Part shown: positions 52,565 through 61,371 of the stretch, in pieces
Numbering within the stretch: position 1 is the first letter of the stretch
How the letters are laid out: the number at the start of each line of letters is the position of its first letter
Translations under genes and position numbers: made by a program
Assembly: GCA_034430215.1 (NCBI GenBank)
Contig: DAOUFE010000019.1
Coordinates: forward strand, 372,001-436,000
Reading direction: 5' to 3'
From: UBA4782 sp034430215
GTDB lineage: Bacteria; Chloroflexota; Anaerolineae; Anaerolineales; Anaerolineaceae
DNA: 64,000 nucleotides
Notes under the pieces: generated by a model
The model's input: only the letters and a program-made list of their open reading frames with translations
Told to the model about the DNA's origin: nothing
Database searches by the model: none

Positions 52565-54418
52565 ATGGTTAACATCACAATCAACGGAAAAAGTATTCAG
52601 GCACCAGAGGGCTATACCGTTCTTAAGGCTGCCACAGAGAATGGAATTCATATTCCTACCCTTTGTGACCACCCCGAATTAGCTCCTTACGGTGGTTGCC
52701 GCTTATGTCTGGTGGAGGTTGATGGATTTCGCACTCCACAGCCATCCTGCACATTACCAATTAGTAATAACATGGTTATCCGCACAGATACACCCGCTTT
52801 GCATGAATCTCGTAAATTCGTGCTTGGCTTGATCTTCAGTGAGCGCAATCATTTTTGCCCTTACTGCCAGCAAAGTGGTGGTGACTGCGAACTTCAAAAT
52901 GCAGCCTATGACGAAGGCATGACCCATTGGCCGCTTCAACCAGGATGGAAGAGTTTTCCAGTAGATGCTTCTCATCCATACATCATTCTTGAGCATAATC
53001 GCTGTATTTTATGCCGCCGTTGCGTGCGCGCTTGCGGTGAGCTCGTTGGAAACTTCACATTGGGTGTAGAAGAACGTGGTGCAAATAGCATGTTGGTTGC
53101 TGATCTGGGCACCCCATTAGGCGAGAGCTCCTGTGTCTCCTGCGGAACCTGTGTGCAGGTCTGCCCTACGGGTGCATTGATTGATCGTTGGAGCGCATAT
53201 CGCGGAAGAGAAGAAGAAAGCACATCCCAAAAGACAATTTGTACCGCCTGCAGTGTCGGTTGTGGTCTCGAGGTATTCACTCGTGATAATAACATCGTTA
53301 AAGTATATGGTGATTGGGATTCATCGATCAACAAGGGTGTAATCTGCGATAAAGGCCGCTTTGAACCTATGATTGAAAAACGTGAACGCATCGTCACCCC
53401 AATTGTGAAGCAGGATGGCAAATCCAAAGCAGCCACCTGGGAAAATGCATTGGCAACTATCGCTACAAAATGGTCCAAAGATGATGCCTCAGCCCTGGTA
53501 TCAACGAAATTACCTGCAGAAACCCTTTCAATGATTAAGAATCTTGTTGGCAATGACTTTGTGTCTGCAATCGAACCCACTGGTGCAGCACTTGCAAAGG
53601 TATCTTCGGAAATGAAGAAACCCTTTGAGGGTAAATTGTCAGACTTGAAACAATCTGATTGCATTGTACTGGTTGATGCCAATTTAGCTGATGACCATCA
53701 GGTAGCCGGCTTCTTCACAAAACGTCTCATCCCGAACGGTACTCATCTAATCATTGTCGATTCAGAAACCAATCCATTTGAAAATTACGCCGATGTTGTC
53801 TTAACCCCAGCCAAAGGCGGCGAGGCAACATTGCTGCAGGTGATTGCTGATGGAAAAGGTAAAGAAAATACTGCCAAAGCAATCGAAATCCTTGCCCATG
53901 CTGCACATCCAGTGATCGTCTTTGGAAATTGTGCAAATGAAGAAGCCATCAAAGCTGCAATCGAAGTTGCTGCAAAGTATCACGGTGTTGTCCTTGGCAC
54001 TCTGGGTGGTGCAAACTCCTTATTGACAACCGTAATGGGAATGGAAAAATCATTCGTCGCAACAAAAGCAAAATCAATATTGGTTGCTTTAAGCGATGAT
54101 GAACCAAATCAGAAGCTCGTCCAGCAATTAGATAAAGTTCCTTTCAAAGTCGTGATTGCTTCTTACCATTCTCAACTCACGGCTCAAGCTGATGTTGTCT
54201 TACCATCAGGTATGTGGGCGGAAGAAACTGGTCACTTTATTAATCTGGATGGTCATGTTCAAGAAGCAGTTGCTTCTTTGAAAATGCCCGAACAGGTGAA
54301 AAGTAGCAGCGATGCAGTAAAAGCCATTGCTGATAAACTTGGGATCAAAGTAGATGGTGATGGGTGGAAGAAAGAATTGACCGCTCACCAAACCATTACA
54401 GAAATCGTGACAGCATAA
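52565..54418 (+). CDS. nuoG: NuoG/HydA-like multi-cluster Fe-S subunit without H-cluster
   Basis: This is a 617-residue protein. The N-terminal [2Fe-2S] domain has ligands C34, C45, C48 and C62. A NuoG-type cluster uses H96, C98, C101 and C108. Two 4Fe-4S clusters follow (CILCRRCVRAC; CVSCGTCVQVCP), then a CTACSVGCGLEV...CDKGRF site leading into a molybdopterin-oxidoreductase-like domain (about 225-600). The latter is shorter than in formate dehydrogenase and probably carries no pterin. No [FeFe] H-cluster motif (TSCCP, CxxGCxxG) is present. It should wire the flavin modules to the hydrogenase. Confidence 0.9.
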   Translation: MVNITINGKSIQAPEGYTVLKAATENGIHIPTLCDHPELAPYGGCRLCLVEVDGFRTPQPSCTLPISNNMVIRTDTPALHESRKFVLGLIFSERNHFCPYCQQSGGDCELQNAAYDEGMTHWPLQPGWKSFPVDASHPYIILEHNRCILCRRCVRACGELVGNFTLGVEERGANSMLVADLGTPLGESSCVSCGTCVQVCPTGALIDRWSAYRGREEESTSQKTICTACSVGCGLEVFTRDNNIVKVYGDWDSSINKGVICDKGRFEPMIEKRERIVTPIVKQDGKSKAATWENALATIATKWSKDDASALVSTKLPAETLSMIKNLVGNDFVSAIEPTGAALAKVSSEMKKPFEGKLSDLKQSDCIVLVDANLADDHQVAGFFTKRLIPNGTHLIIVDSETNPFENYADVVLTPAKGGEATLLQVIADGKGKENTAKAIEILAHAAHPVIVFGNCANEEAIKAAIEVAAKYHGVVLGTLGGANSLLTTVMGMEKSFVATKAKSILVALSDDEPNQKLVQQLDKVPFKVVIASYHSQLTAQADVVLPSGMWAEETGHFINLDGHVQEAVASLKMPEQVKSSSDAVKAIADKLGIKVDGDGWKKELTAHQTITEIVTA

Positions 54419-54460
54419 TCGGTTGTTACCGGTAGAAAACGTAGATATACAGGAGATACT

Positions 54461-55003
54461 ATGGCAAAACCAAAAATTTCTTCCGATTGGATGGGTGGAT
54501 GCGCAGGATGTCACATGTCTTTCTTAGACATTGACGAGCGAATAATCAAGCTAATAGAGCTTGCTGATTTACGAGCAACTCCCATTACGGATTTAAAGCA
54601 GCCTGATGCAAGCGGTGTTGATGTTGGAATTCTTGAAGGCAGTGTAATGAATACGGCAAATGAAGAAGTTGCACTTCGAATGCGGGAACGCTGCAAAATC
54701 CTTGTTGCTCTCGGTGATTGTGCAGTATTTGGTGGTGTGCCTGCTATGCGCAATTTTTTCTCTATCGATGAAACTCTGAAACGTGGATATGTAGAAACAG
54801 AATCTACAGATGCAGAAGGAAAGGTTCCCGACGATCCAGAACTTTGTAAACAGACTAAAGTTCGGTCGGTAAATGAAGTTGTACCAGTGGACGTATTCGT
54901 ACCTGGATGTCCACCGGATCCAGATGTAATTTATTATGTCTTGAGTGAGTTGGCTCAAGGTCGTATGCCCGACCTTAAGGGCGATAAGATTAACTGGCAT
55001 TAG
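54461..55003 (+). CDS. hoxY: [NiFe] hydrogenase small subunit (HoxY type)
   Basis: This 180-residue small subunit is typical of group 3 cytoplasmic enzymes, with no signal peptide. Ligands to the proximal [4Fe-4S] cluster are C14, C17 (GGCAGCHMSFLD), C87 (GDCAVFGGVP) and C150 (PGCPPDPD). It binds the large subunit at 55014 and passes electrons to the NuoG-like protein. GAGAT lies before the ATG, and the NuoG gene ends 42 nt upstream. Confidence 0.95.
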   Translation: MAKPKISSDWMGGCAGCHMSFLDIDERIIKLIELADLRATPITDLKQPDASGVDVGILEGSVMNTANEEVALRMRERCKILVALGDCAVFGGVPAMRNFFSIDETLKRGYVETESTDAEGKVPDDPELCKQTKVRSVNEVVPVDVFVPGCPPDPDVIYYVLSELAQGRMPDLKGDKINWH

Positions 55004-55013
55004 GAGAAAAATT

Positions 55014-56441
55014 ATGGTAACACAAAAAATAACAATTGAGCCAGTCACTCGTATTGAAGGTCACGCAAAAGTAACCGTACATCTCAAACCAGATGGAAAA
55101 GTTGAACACGCATATATGCATGTCAATGAATTCCGCGGTTTTGAAAAATTCTGCGAAGGGCGTATGGTCTTCGAAATGCCCTACATCACCCCGCGCATCT
55201 GCGGTATTTGCCCGGTCAGCCACCATTTAGCTGCCGCCAAAGCAGGTGATGAAGTTTTGGGTTGCCCACCACCTAAACCAGCCGCTATGCTGCGCGAATT
55301 AATGCACATGGGACAGATTACTCAAAGCCATGGCATGCACTTCTTTGAACTCGCAGGTCCAGACTTGCTTCTCGGTTTTGATGCCGATCCAGCCATCCGC
55401 AATGTAGTAGGATTGATAGGTGCCAATCCTGACCTGGCAGTTAAAGCCGTCAAATTACGCAAATTCGGGCAGGAAATCATTAAAATCCTCGGTGGTAGAA
55501 AAATACATCCCGATTTTGCGGTTCCTGGTGGTGTTAACAACGCCCTTAGCATGAAAGATCGCGATGTCATCTTGGCACAAATTGATGAGAATATTGCAAC
55601 TGCGCAAACTGGCATTCAAATCATCAAAGAGTGGGCAGCGAAGAATATCGAAGATATCAATAAATTCGCTGTTTTCAAAACCGGCTATTTCGGACTGGTC
55701 ACTCCTAAGAATGGCCTTGAGCTTTACGATGGCAAAATTCGACTGATCGGCGCAGATGGCAAACAATTGGAACACTTCGATGGCAAGAATTACCTGAATG
55801 TCATCGCAGAACACGTCGAAAGCTGGTCATATCTGAAATTCCCTTATTATAAGAAGATGGGATGGCCGGATGGTGTCTACCGTGTTGGGCCTTTAGGTCG
55901 CCTGAATGCTTCAGACACAATTGAAACCCCACTTGCTGGTGAGGAAATGAAGTTCTGGAAATCGATCAATGATGGAAAACCAGTTGAAAATACGCTGTAC
56001 TATCACCTGGCTCGCATGATCGAATGCTTGTTCGCTCTCGAGCGCATCCGAATTTTATGCGAAGATCCTGACATTCTTTCTACCGATATTATCAATACTC
56101 GCCAGGAATTCAAAGGTGAAGGCGTTGGTGTCATTGAAGCTCCTCGTGGAACACTGTTCCATCATTATTGGGCTAATGCCAATGGTCAATTGGAAAAAGT
56201 CAACCTTATCGTTGCAACTGGTCACAATAACTGGGCGATGAGCAATGCGGTTGATAGCGTTGCAAAAACCTACATTGATGGTCCGGTCACTGAGGGTATG
56301 CTTAATCGAATTGAAGCCGCAATACGTGCTTATGACCCATGCCTCTCCTGCTCAACTCATGCAGTAGGTCAAATGCCAATTGAAGTTGATGTATATGATG
56401 CATCTGGCGATTTGGTGCAAACTGTAAAACGCAGTAACTAA
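55014..56441 (+). CDS. hoxH: [NiFe] hydrogenase large subunit (HoxH type)
   Basis: This 475-residue subunit carries the Ni-Fe site ligands R61-I-C63-G-I-C66 (L1) and D-P-C443-L-S-C446-S-T-H449 (L2). After His449 a 26-residue tail remains, the usual substrate of the maturation endopeptidase encoded downstream. The sequence fits group 3d/3b bidirectional cytoplasmic hydrogenases. The start is ATG 55014 with TAGGAG upstream. The frame is open back to 54945, inside hoxY, but that extension is not homologous. A long hairpin follows the gene. Confidence 0.95.
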   Translation: MVTQKITIEPVTRIEGHAKVTVHLKPDGKVEHAYMHVNEFRGFEKFCEGRMVFEMPYITPRICGICPVSHHLAAAKAGDEVLGCPPPKPAAMLRELMHMGQITQSHGMHFFELAGPDLLLGFDADPAIRNVVGLIGANPDLAVKAVKLRKFGQEIIKILGGRKIHPDFAVPGGVNNALSMKDRDVILAQIDENIATAQTGIQIIKEWAAKNIEDINKFAVFKTGYFGLVTPKNGLELYDGKIRLIGADGKQLEHFDGKNYLNVIAEHVESWSYLKFPYYKKMGWPDGVYRVGPLGRLNASDTIETPLAGEEMKFWKSINDGKPVENTLYYHLARMIECLFALERIRILCEDPDILSTDIINTRQEFKGEGVGVIEAPRGTLFHHYWANANGQLEKVNLIVATGHNNWAMSNAVDSVAKTYIDGPVTEGMLNRIEAAIRAYDPCLSCSTHAVGQMPIEVDVYDASGDLVQTVKRSN

Positions 56442-56459
56442 AGAATCCATTCATAACTA

Positions 56460-56497
56460 TGCAGGGGTTTTGATATGCACGAGTCAAAACCCCTGCA
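56460..56497. repeat. 14-bp perfect hairpin after hoxH
   Basis: TGCAGGGGTTTTGA and TCAAAACCCCTGCA with a 10-nt loop. No T run follows, so it may be an RNA-stabilising or partly terminating hairpin between structural and maturation genes. Confidence 0.7.
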
Positions 56498-56513
56498 CTT
56501 ATAGATATTCACT

Positions 56514-57008
56514 ATGCAAAAAATTTTGATTATTGGTTATGGAAATCCTGATAGAGAAGATGACGGTGTAGCCTGGCATATACTCCAACTTCTCGCGGTC
56601 CACTATAACATTAAGGTACCCGATAATTATCTTGAAGGTTTCTATCCAGAAGAGAAATCAATAGACCTGTACTCAACATTGCAACTGACGCCAGAAATGG
56701 CAGATACAATTGCAAATTACGATGCGGTATGTTTTGTAGATGCCCATACTGGTGCCGTACCAGAAGAAATAAACATTAAGCAATTGGAACCCGGTTTCCA
56801 ACAGAATCCTTTTACACATCACATGACACCTGAAACATGTCTGAGCATAACGCAAACTCTGTATAAAAAGACACCTGTAGCCTTGCTTGTCTCTGTTCGT
56901 GGGTATTCTTTTCAATTTTCACACGATCTTTCACCTGTTACACGTCAATTATCGGAAAAGGCAGCCGCTAAAATTAGCGAGTGGGTGGACAAATTATCAA
57001 AAATATAA
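56514..57008 (+). CDS. hoxW: Hydrogenase maturation endopeptidase (HoxW/HycI-type)
   Basis: This 164-residue protease of the HybD/HycI family begins with the signature ILIIGYGNPDREDDGVAW (Glu/Asp nickel ligand). It has VCFVDAHTG in the middle and FTHHMTPETCLS, placing the conserved Asp and His near 75 and 103. It removes the C-terminal tail of the large subunit after Ni insertion; HoxH here carries a matching 26-residue tail. It lies directly after the hoxH hairpin. It has no clear ribosome site. Confidence 0.9.
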   Translation: MQKILIIGYGNPDREDDGVAWHILQLLAVHYNIKVPDNYLEGFYPEEKSIDLYSTLQLTPEMADTIANYDAVCFVDAHTGAVPEEINIKQLEPGFQQNPFTHHMTPETCLSITQTLYKKTPVALLVSVRGYSFQFSHDLSPVTRQLSEKAAAKISEWVDKLSKI

Positions 57009-57042
57009 AAATATTCAAGGATATTTGTATTACATTCGTTAA

Positions 57043-57077
57043 TTGACCGCATTTACAACAAATAGTACATTTGTAAA
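57043..57077 (+). promoter_or_regulatory. Promoter with overlapping nested palindrome
   Basis: TTGACC, 17-nt spacer, TACATT (57066-57071). The -10 lies inside a nested inverted repeat: TTTACAA (57052-57058) / TTGTAAA (57071-57077), with inner ACAAAT / ATTTGT. A repressor or activator site over the promoter of the cNMP-domain gene is likely. Confidence 0.5.
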
Positions 57078-57142
57078 ATAGAATAATGGGAAATATAGGC
57101 CTTACGTTCTGATTCCTCGACTCTGTCTTTTGGAAGCAATCT

Positions 57143-57643
57143 ATGAATATCAACAATGACCTTACGATGACATTAAAAAGTATTCCCTGGTTTTATGACC
57201 TGCCACAAGACCAGCTTGAAGCTCTGTCAACTATTGCGCGTTATTGTGATATTCCTGCTGGTGTAGTGTTATTTGAAGAAGGCTCAAGAACAGACGTGCT
57301 ATATATTCTCCTGGAAGGGCAACTTGATCTGGAGACTTTTGTACCCACTCGAGGTGCTGTGAGTATTTATCAGGCTGAACCGTTGGATATTATTGGTTGG
57401 TCTTGTATGACACCTGTTGTAAGGCAGCGTACAGCAACTGCGCGGGCGATAACAGCCTGCCATATGGTTTGTTTTGATGCGGATGAATTGATCAATGCTT
57501 GCGATGAAAATTCGCAACTGGGTTACGTTGTAATGCGCAGGATTGCCAATGTGATAGCCAGCCGATTGTTGACCAATCGTCTGGAATTATTTGATATCAT
57601 TGTGCACCAACCATCAAAAACCCTTCCCACCACGCAGGAATAG
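57143..57643 (+). CDS. Cyclic-nucleotide-binding-domain protein without DNA-binding domain
   Basis: This 166-residue protein is almost entirely one CNB/Crp-like beta-barrel: FYDLPQDQLEALSTIARYCDIPAGVVLFEEGSRTDVLYILLEGQLDLE, then a helix (GYVVMRRIANVIASRLLTNRLELFDII) and a short tail. No helix-turn-helix follows, so it is not a classic Crp/Fnr regulator. Stand-alone CNB proteins occur next to group 3 [NiFe] hydrogenase genes and may bind the enzyme. The typical phosphate-binding cassette (GE...RxA) is not clear, so nucleotide binding is uncertain. Confidence 0.85.
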   Translation: MNINNDLTMTLKSIPWFYDLPQDQLEALSTIARYCDIPAGVVLFEEGSRTDVLYILLEGQLDLETFVPTRGAVSIYQAEPLDIIGWSCMTPVVRQRTATARAITACHMVCFDADELINACDENSQLGYVVMRRIANVIASRLLTNRLELFDIIVHQPSKTLPTTQE

Positions 57644-57664
57644 CCATAATTCGGACTATTTTGG

Positions 57665-57670
57665 TATAAT
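57665..57670 (+). promoter_or_regulatory. -10 box upstream of hypF
   Basis: TATAAT lies 60 nt before hypF ATG 57731, after the CNB gene stop. It would start the hypF-hypC-hypD transcript. Confidence 0.45.
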
Positions 57671-57730
57671 AACCTGCTGATCATTAGAATTACAGGGTTA
57701 TTGTCCATTCAATGTGGATACCGATAAAAA

Positions 57731-60040
57731 ATGCTTTCTGATAGAGTTGGTCGAAGAATTTATATACAAGGAATAGTTCAGGGTGTCGGCTTTCGACCCT
57801 TTGTTTATGAGCAGGCTGTCACCAATCACCTCTTTGGATGGGTAAGGAATTCATCAGCAGGTGTGGAAATAGAAGTGAACGGCACATTAACAGCAATAGA
57901 AGCCCTTCTTAACTCTTTACAACATCGTTTACCTCCTTTAGCACGAATCGATAACCTTCAAATCGTTGAAATTGCCCCAAATAATTATGCAGATTTCCAA
58001 ATAATCACCAGTCAACCAAAACCAGGTGATTTTATTCCTATATCGCCAGATATTTGTATATGCCCTGATTGTCTACAAGAATTATTCGATCCTACGAACC
58101 GGCGTTATCGATATCCATTTATTAACTGCACAAATTGTGGTCCACGTTTCACCATCATTGAAGATATTCCATATGATCGCCCCATGACGACTATGAAAAC
58201 TTTTCCCATGTGTCCGGAATGTGAAGCGGAATATCGTAACCCACTTGACCGGCGTTTTCACGCCCAACCTACTGCCTGTTCAATATGCGGTCCACAACTA
58301 TCATTTGTTGTAAATGGCAAAGAGATTGCGGTTAAAGAGGATGCACTTCAATTGGCAAGAAAATGGCTTAAAGAGGGGAAAATCGTCGCGGTGAAGGGAT
58401 TAGGTGGTTATCACCTGGCATGTGATGCAAGGAATGAAGACTCTGTAACGTCTATGCGCAAACGCAAAAAACGGAGCGATAAACCTTTTGCCCTTATGGC
58501 ATTTAACTCAAATATCGTTTCCTTAATTTGCGAAGTTTCACCTGTAGAAAAAGAACTTTTGGAAAGCAGGCAAAGACCTGTTGTTCTTTTACACACCAAA
58601 AAGAACAATACCGTCGCTCCTTCGGTAGCGCCTGGTTTAAATACACTGGGAATCATGCTTCCCTATACCCCTCTGCATTATCTGTTATTGGAGCCGGAAG
58701 AAGGTTTTCCTGATCTATTCGTCATGACCAGCGGAAATATGAGCGAAGAACCCATCGCATACCAGGATGAAGATGGTTTCTCTCGTTTGCAACCCATTGC
58801 AGATGCTTTCCTCAATCATAACCGCCCCATCCATATGCGGGTGGATGATTCTGTTGTTAAGGAAGAGAGAAATGCAATTTACCCAATCAGACGTTCTCGA
58901 GGTTATGCACCAGATGCAATAACTCTATCACAATCTGTTCCTCAGATCCTGGCAACAGGAGCTTTGCTCAAGAATACATTCTGCCTTACTCGTGAAAAGT
59001 ATGCCTTTATCAGTCATCATATTGGCGATCTCGAAAATTACGAAACCTATTGTTCTTTTCGAGATGGAATCAAACATTACCAAAACTTGTTCCGCATCAC
59101 ACCAGAAGCAGTAGTATGCGATCTACATCCTGATTATCTGAGCACTCGATATGCAAATCAATTTGCTTGTGAGCATGATCTCCCAATTCTTCAGGTGCAG
59201 CATCACTACGCCCATATGGCATCTGTGATGGCAGAAAATCATCTCCCTGAAGATGAACCAGTCATTGGAATTTGTTTTGATGGTACGGGTTATGGAACCG
59301 ACGGCGCTATCTGGGGCGGTGAAGTTCTCATTGGGGATTGCAGAGGTTTCTACCGTTATACTCACCTGGCGTATAATCCTTTGCCAGGTGGAGATGCTGG
59401 AATTCTTCATCCCTCCAGGATTGCATTGGCTTATTTATGGAAAGCCGGGTTGGATTGGTTTCCCACTCTCCCTCCATACACATCGACGAATGTGGAAGAT
59501 AAAAGTACCCTGTTAGCTCAATTGGAGCATAATTTGAATACCCCCCTCACATCAAGCATGGGTCGTCTTTTTGATGCTGTCTCTGCAATGATCGGGCTCA
59601 AGGATGAAGTTAATTATGAAGGTCAGGCTGCAATCCTTTTAGAAGCGATTGCCGATTCGAAAGAGGATGGGTATTATCCATTACCTTATACTGATGGTAT
59701 CTGGGATGTGAATAGTCTGGTCAGGTCAGTGACGGAAGATTATTTATCTGGTACCAACCAGAGCGTGATTTCTGCAAGATTTCACAATAGCATTGTTCAA
59801 GCCACTCGTGAGATTTCGAATGCGATTAGATCAGAGCATTGTATCCATACTATCATTCTGAGCGGCGGAGTATGGCAAAATAGTTATCTATTCAGAAAAA
59901 CTATTTCTGCATTACAAATGGATGGCTTTACTATTTTCACTCACCACCAGGTTCCCACAAATGATGGTGGAATTTCACTGGGGCAGGCATGGATAGCTGC
60001 CCATAATGAAATATCAAAAAAACTATATCGAATGGAGTAA
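57731..60040 (+). CDS. hypF: Carbamoyltransferase HypF
   Basis: This 769-residue protein transfers a carbamoyl group from carbamoyl phosphate to HypE as the source of the CN ligands. It has an N-terminal acylphosphatase domain (QGVGFRPFVYEQA...GWVRNSSAGVEIE), two zinc-finger-like pairs (CPDCLQELFDP...CTNCGPRF; CPECEAEY...CSICGP), a YrdC-like domain (about 200-380) and a C-terminal Kae1-like domain (HHYAHMASVMAE, CFDGTGYGTDGAIWGGE). All standard parts are present. Confidence 0.96.
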   Translation: MLSDRVGRRIYIQGIVQGVGFRPFVYEQAVTNHLFGWVRNSSAGVEIEVNGTLTAIEALLNSLQHRLPPLARIDNLQIVEIAPNNYADFQIITSQPKPGDFIPISPDICICPDCLQELFDPTNRRYRYPFINCTNCGPRFTIIEDIPYDRPMTTMKTFPMCPECEAEYRNPLDRRFHAQPTACSICGPQLSFVVNGKEIAVKEDALQLARKWLKEGKIVAVKGLGGYHLACDARNEDSVTSMRKRKKRSDKPFALMAFNSNIVSLICEVSPVEKELLESRQRPVVLLHTKKNNTVAPSVAPGLNTLGIMLPYTPLHYLLLEPEEGFPDLFVMTSGNMSEEPIAYQDEDGFSRLQPIADAFLNHNRPIHMRVDDSVVKEERNAIYPIRRSRGYAPDAITLSQSVPQILATGALLKNTFCLTREKYAFISHHIGDLENYETYCSFRDGIKHYQNLFRITPEAVVCDLHPDYLSTRYANQFACEHDLPILQVQHHYAHMASVMAENHLPEDEPVIGICFDGTGYGTDGAIWGGEVLIGDCRGFYRYTHLAYNPLPGGDAGILHPSRIALAYLWKAGLDWFPTLPPYTSTNVEDKSTLLAQLEHNLNTPLTSSMGRLFDAVSAMIGLKDEVNYEGQAAILLEAIADSKEDGYYPLPYTDGIWDVNSLVRSVTEDYLSGTNQSVISARFHNSIVQATREISNAIRSEHCIHTIILSGGVWQNSYLFRKTISALQMDGFTIFTHHQVPTNDGGISLGQAWIAAHNEISKKLYRME

Positions 60041-60042
60041 AA

Positions 60043-60276
60043 ATGTGTCTTGGAGTACCAGGTAAAATTGTCGAACTACTGGATCAACCAGGTTTAAAGA
60101 TGGCTCTCGTTGATTTTGGTGGAGTTACACGTCAGGTGTGCGTTGAATCATTACCAGATGTGAAGGTTGGTGATTACACTATCGTTCATGCCGGTTATGC
60201 ATTGAATATCCTTAGCGAAGAAGAAGCGCAGGAGACTCTCGCTATACTGCGTGAAATGGACGAGATCAAGGAATAA
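60043..60276 (+). CDS. hypC: Hydrogenase assembly chaperone HypC
   Basis: This is a 77-residue HypC/HupF protein. The N-terminal MCLGVPGKI has the essential Cys2, which holds the Fe(CN)2CO unit. VDFGGVTRQVCVE and VGDYTIVHAGYAL complete the fold. It starts 2 nt after hypF and partners with HypD downstream. Confidence 0.96.
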   Translation: MCLGVPGKIVELLDQPGLKMALVDFGGVTRQVCVESLPDVKVGDYTIVHAGYALNILSEEEAQETLAILREMDEIKE

Positions 60277-60280
60277 CATT

Positions 60281-61366
60281 GTGGATTTGATCACAGGCTT
60301 TCGCGACCCAATCCTTGTAAGGAACTTAATACAACAGATCAAAAATACTGTCACCCATCATTGGACAATCATGGAGATTTGCGGTGGACAGACGCATGCC
60401 ATCATGCATTACGGTCTTGACCAGTTACTCCCAGCGGAAATCGAATTAGTCCACGGACCTGGATGCCCAGTTTGCGTAACCTCCCTCGAATTGGTTGACA
60501 AAGCTTTAGCAATTGCTGCAAAACCTGAGGTAATTTTTTCTTCGTATGGCGACATGCTGCGCGTTCCGGGTTCGCAATCAGATCTTTTCAGTTTAAAAGC
60601 AAAAGGGGCACATATTCAGGTGGTCTATTCCCCATTAGATGCTGTCCATATTGCACAGAAGAATCCTGAGAAGCAGGTGGTTTTCTTTGCCATTGGATTT
60701 GAAACAACCGCCCCTTCAAACCTGGCTGCATTAGCTCAGGCTCAGGCATTTGGATTGCAAAATTTTTCTTTACTCGTTTCTCATGTTTGTGTTCCCCCAG
60801 CAATGCATGCCATTCTGGGTTCACCCACCAACCGGGTTCAGGGTTTTTTAGCAGCCGGTCATGTTTGCGCCGTAATGGGATATTGGGAATATCCACCTGT
60901 TTCAGAGAAATACCATGTGCCCATCACAGTAACAGGTTTCGAACCGGTGGATCTTTTAAATGGAATTCTACTAACTGTAAAAGCATTGGAAAGTAATCAG
61001 ATCATTGTTCAGAACGCCTATTCACGCGTTGTCACTGAACAAGGAAATCAGAAAGCACAGCAGCTGATACAAAAGTACTTTGAACCGTGCGACCGCAACT
61101 GGCGTGGAATTGGGTTGATCCCTCAATCTGGCTGGCGTTTACGTCCCGAATTTTCATTTTATGATGCTGAAAAACGTTTTTCAGTAGAGAATATCCAGAC
61201 CCATGAATCAGAAATCTGTATTTCTGGTTTAATTTTGCAGGGAATGAAGAAGCCAATTGAATGTCCGGCTTTCGGTACATTATGTACACCTCAGAATCCC
61301 CTTGGGGCTACCATGGTTTCTTCAGAAGGAACTTGCGCAGCATATTACCGATACGCCAGGAAATAG
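60281..61366 (+). CDS. hypD: Hydrogenase formation protein HypD
   Basis: This 361-residue protein has the HypD Fe-S and metal-site motifs: MEICGGQTHAIMHYGLDQLLP, HGPGCPVCVT, SYGDMLRVPGS, FFAIGFETTAPS and the C-terminal CSAYG-like region (VPIECPAFGTLCTPQNPLGATMVSSEGTCAAYY). It assembles the Fe(CN)2CO group with HypC. GTG 60281 is chosen: it sets the N-terminus at VDLITGFRDP, matching E. coli HypD. The upstream ATG 60251 would overlap hypC by 26 nt. Confidence 0.95.
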   Translation: MDLITGFRDPILVRNLIQQIKNTVTHHWTIMEICGGQTHAIMHYGLDQLLPAEIELVHGPGCPVCVTSLELVDKALAIAAKPEVIFSSYGDMLRVPGSQSDLFSLKAKGAHIQVVYSPLDAVHIAQKNPEKQVVFFAIGFETTAPSNLAALAQAQAFGLQNFSLLVSHVCVPPAMHAILGSPTNRVQGFLAAGHVCAVMGYWEYPPVSEKYHVPITVTGFEPVDLLNGILLTVKALESNQIIVQNAYSRVVTEQGNQKAQQLIQKYFEPCDRNWRGIGLIPQSGWRLRPEFSFYDAEKRFSVENIQTHESEICISGLILQGMKKPIECPAFGTLCTPQNPLGATMVSSEGTCAAYYRYARK

Positions 61367-61371
61367 ATCCA

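Noticed and set aside
52565..54418. Reading this gene as an [FeFe] hydrogenase catalytic subunit (HydA) or a formate dehydrogenase
   Set aside because: No H-cluster Cys motifs of the TSCCP or GCxxGGG type occur, and the domain is too short, with no Cys/SeCys formate site; HoxYH immediately downstream explains the catalysis.
57052..57077. Rex (NADH-sensing repressor) site at the palindrome before the CNB gene
   Set aside because: The arms TTTACAA/TTGTAAA are in the wrong order for the usual TTGTGA...TCACAA Rex site, so no regulator is named.
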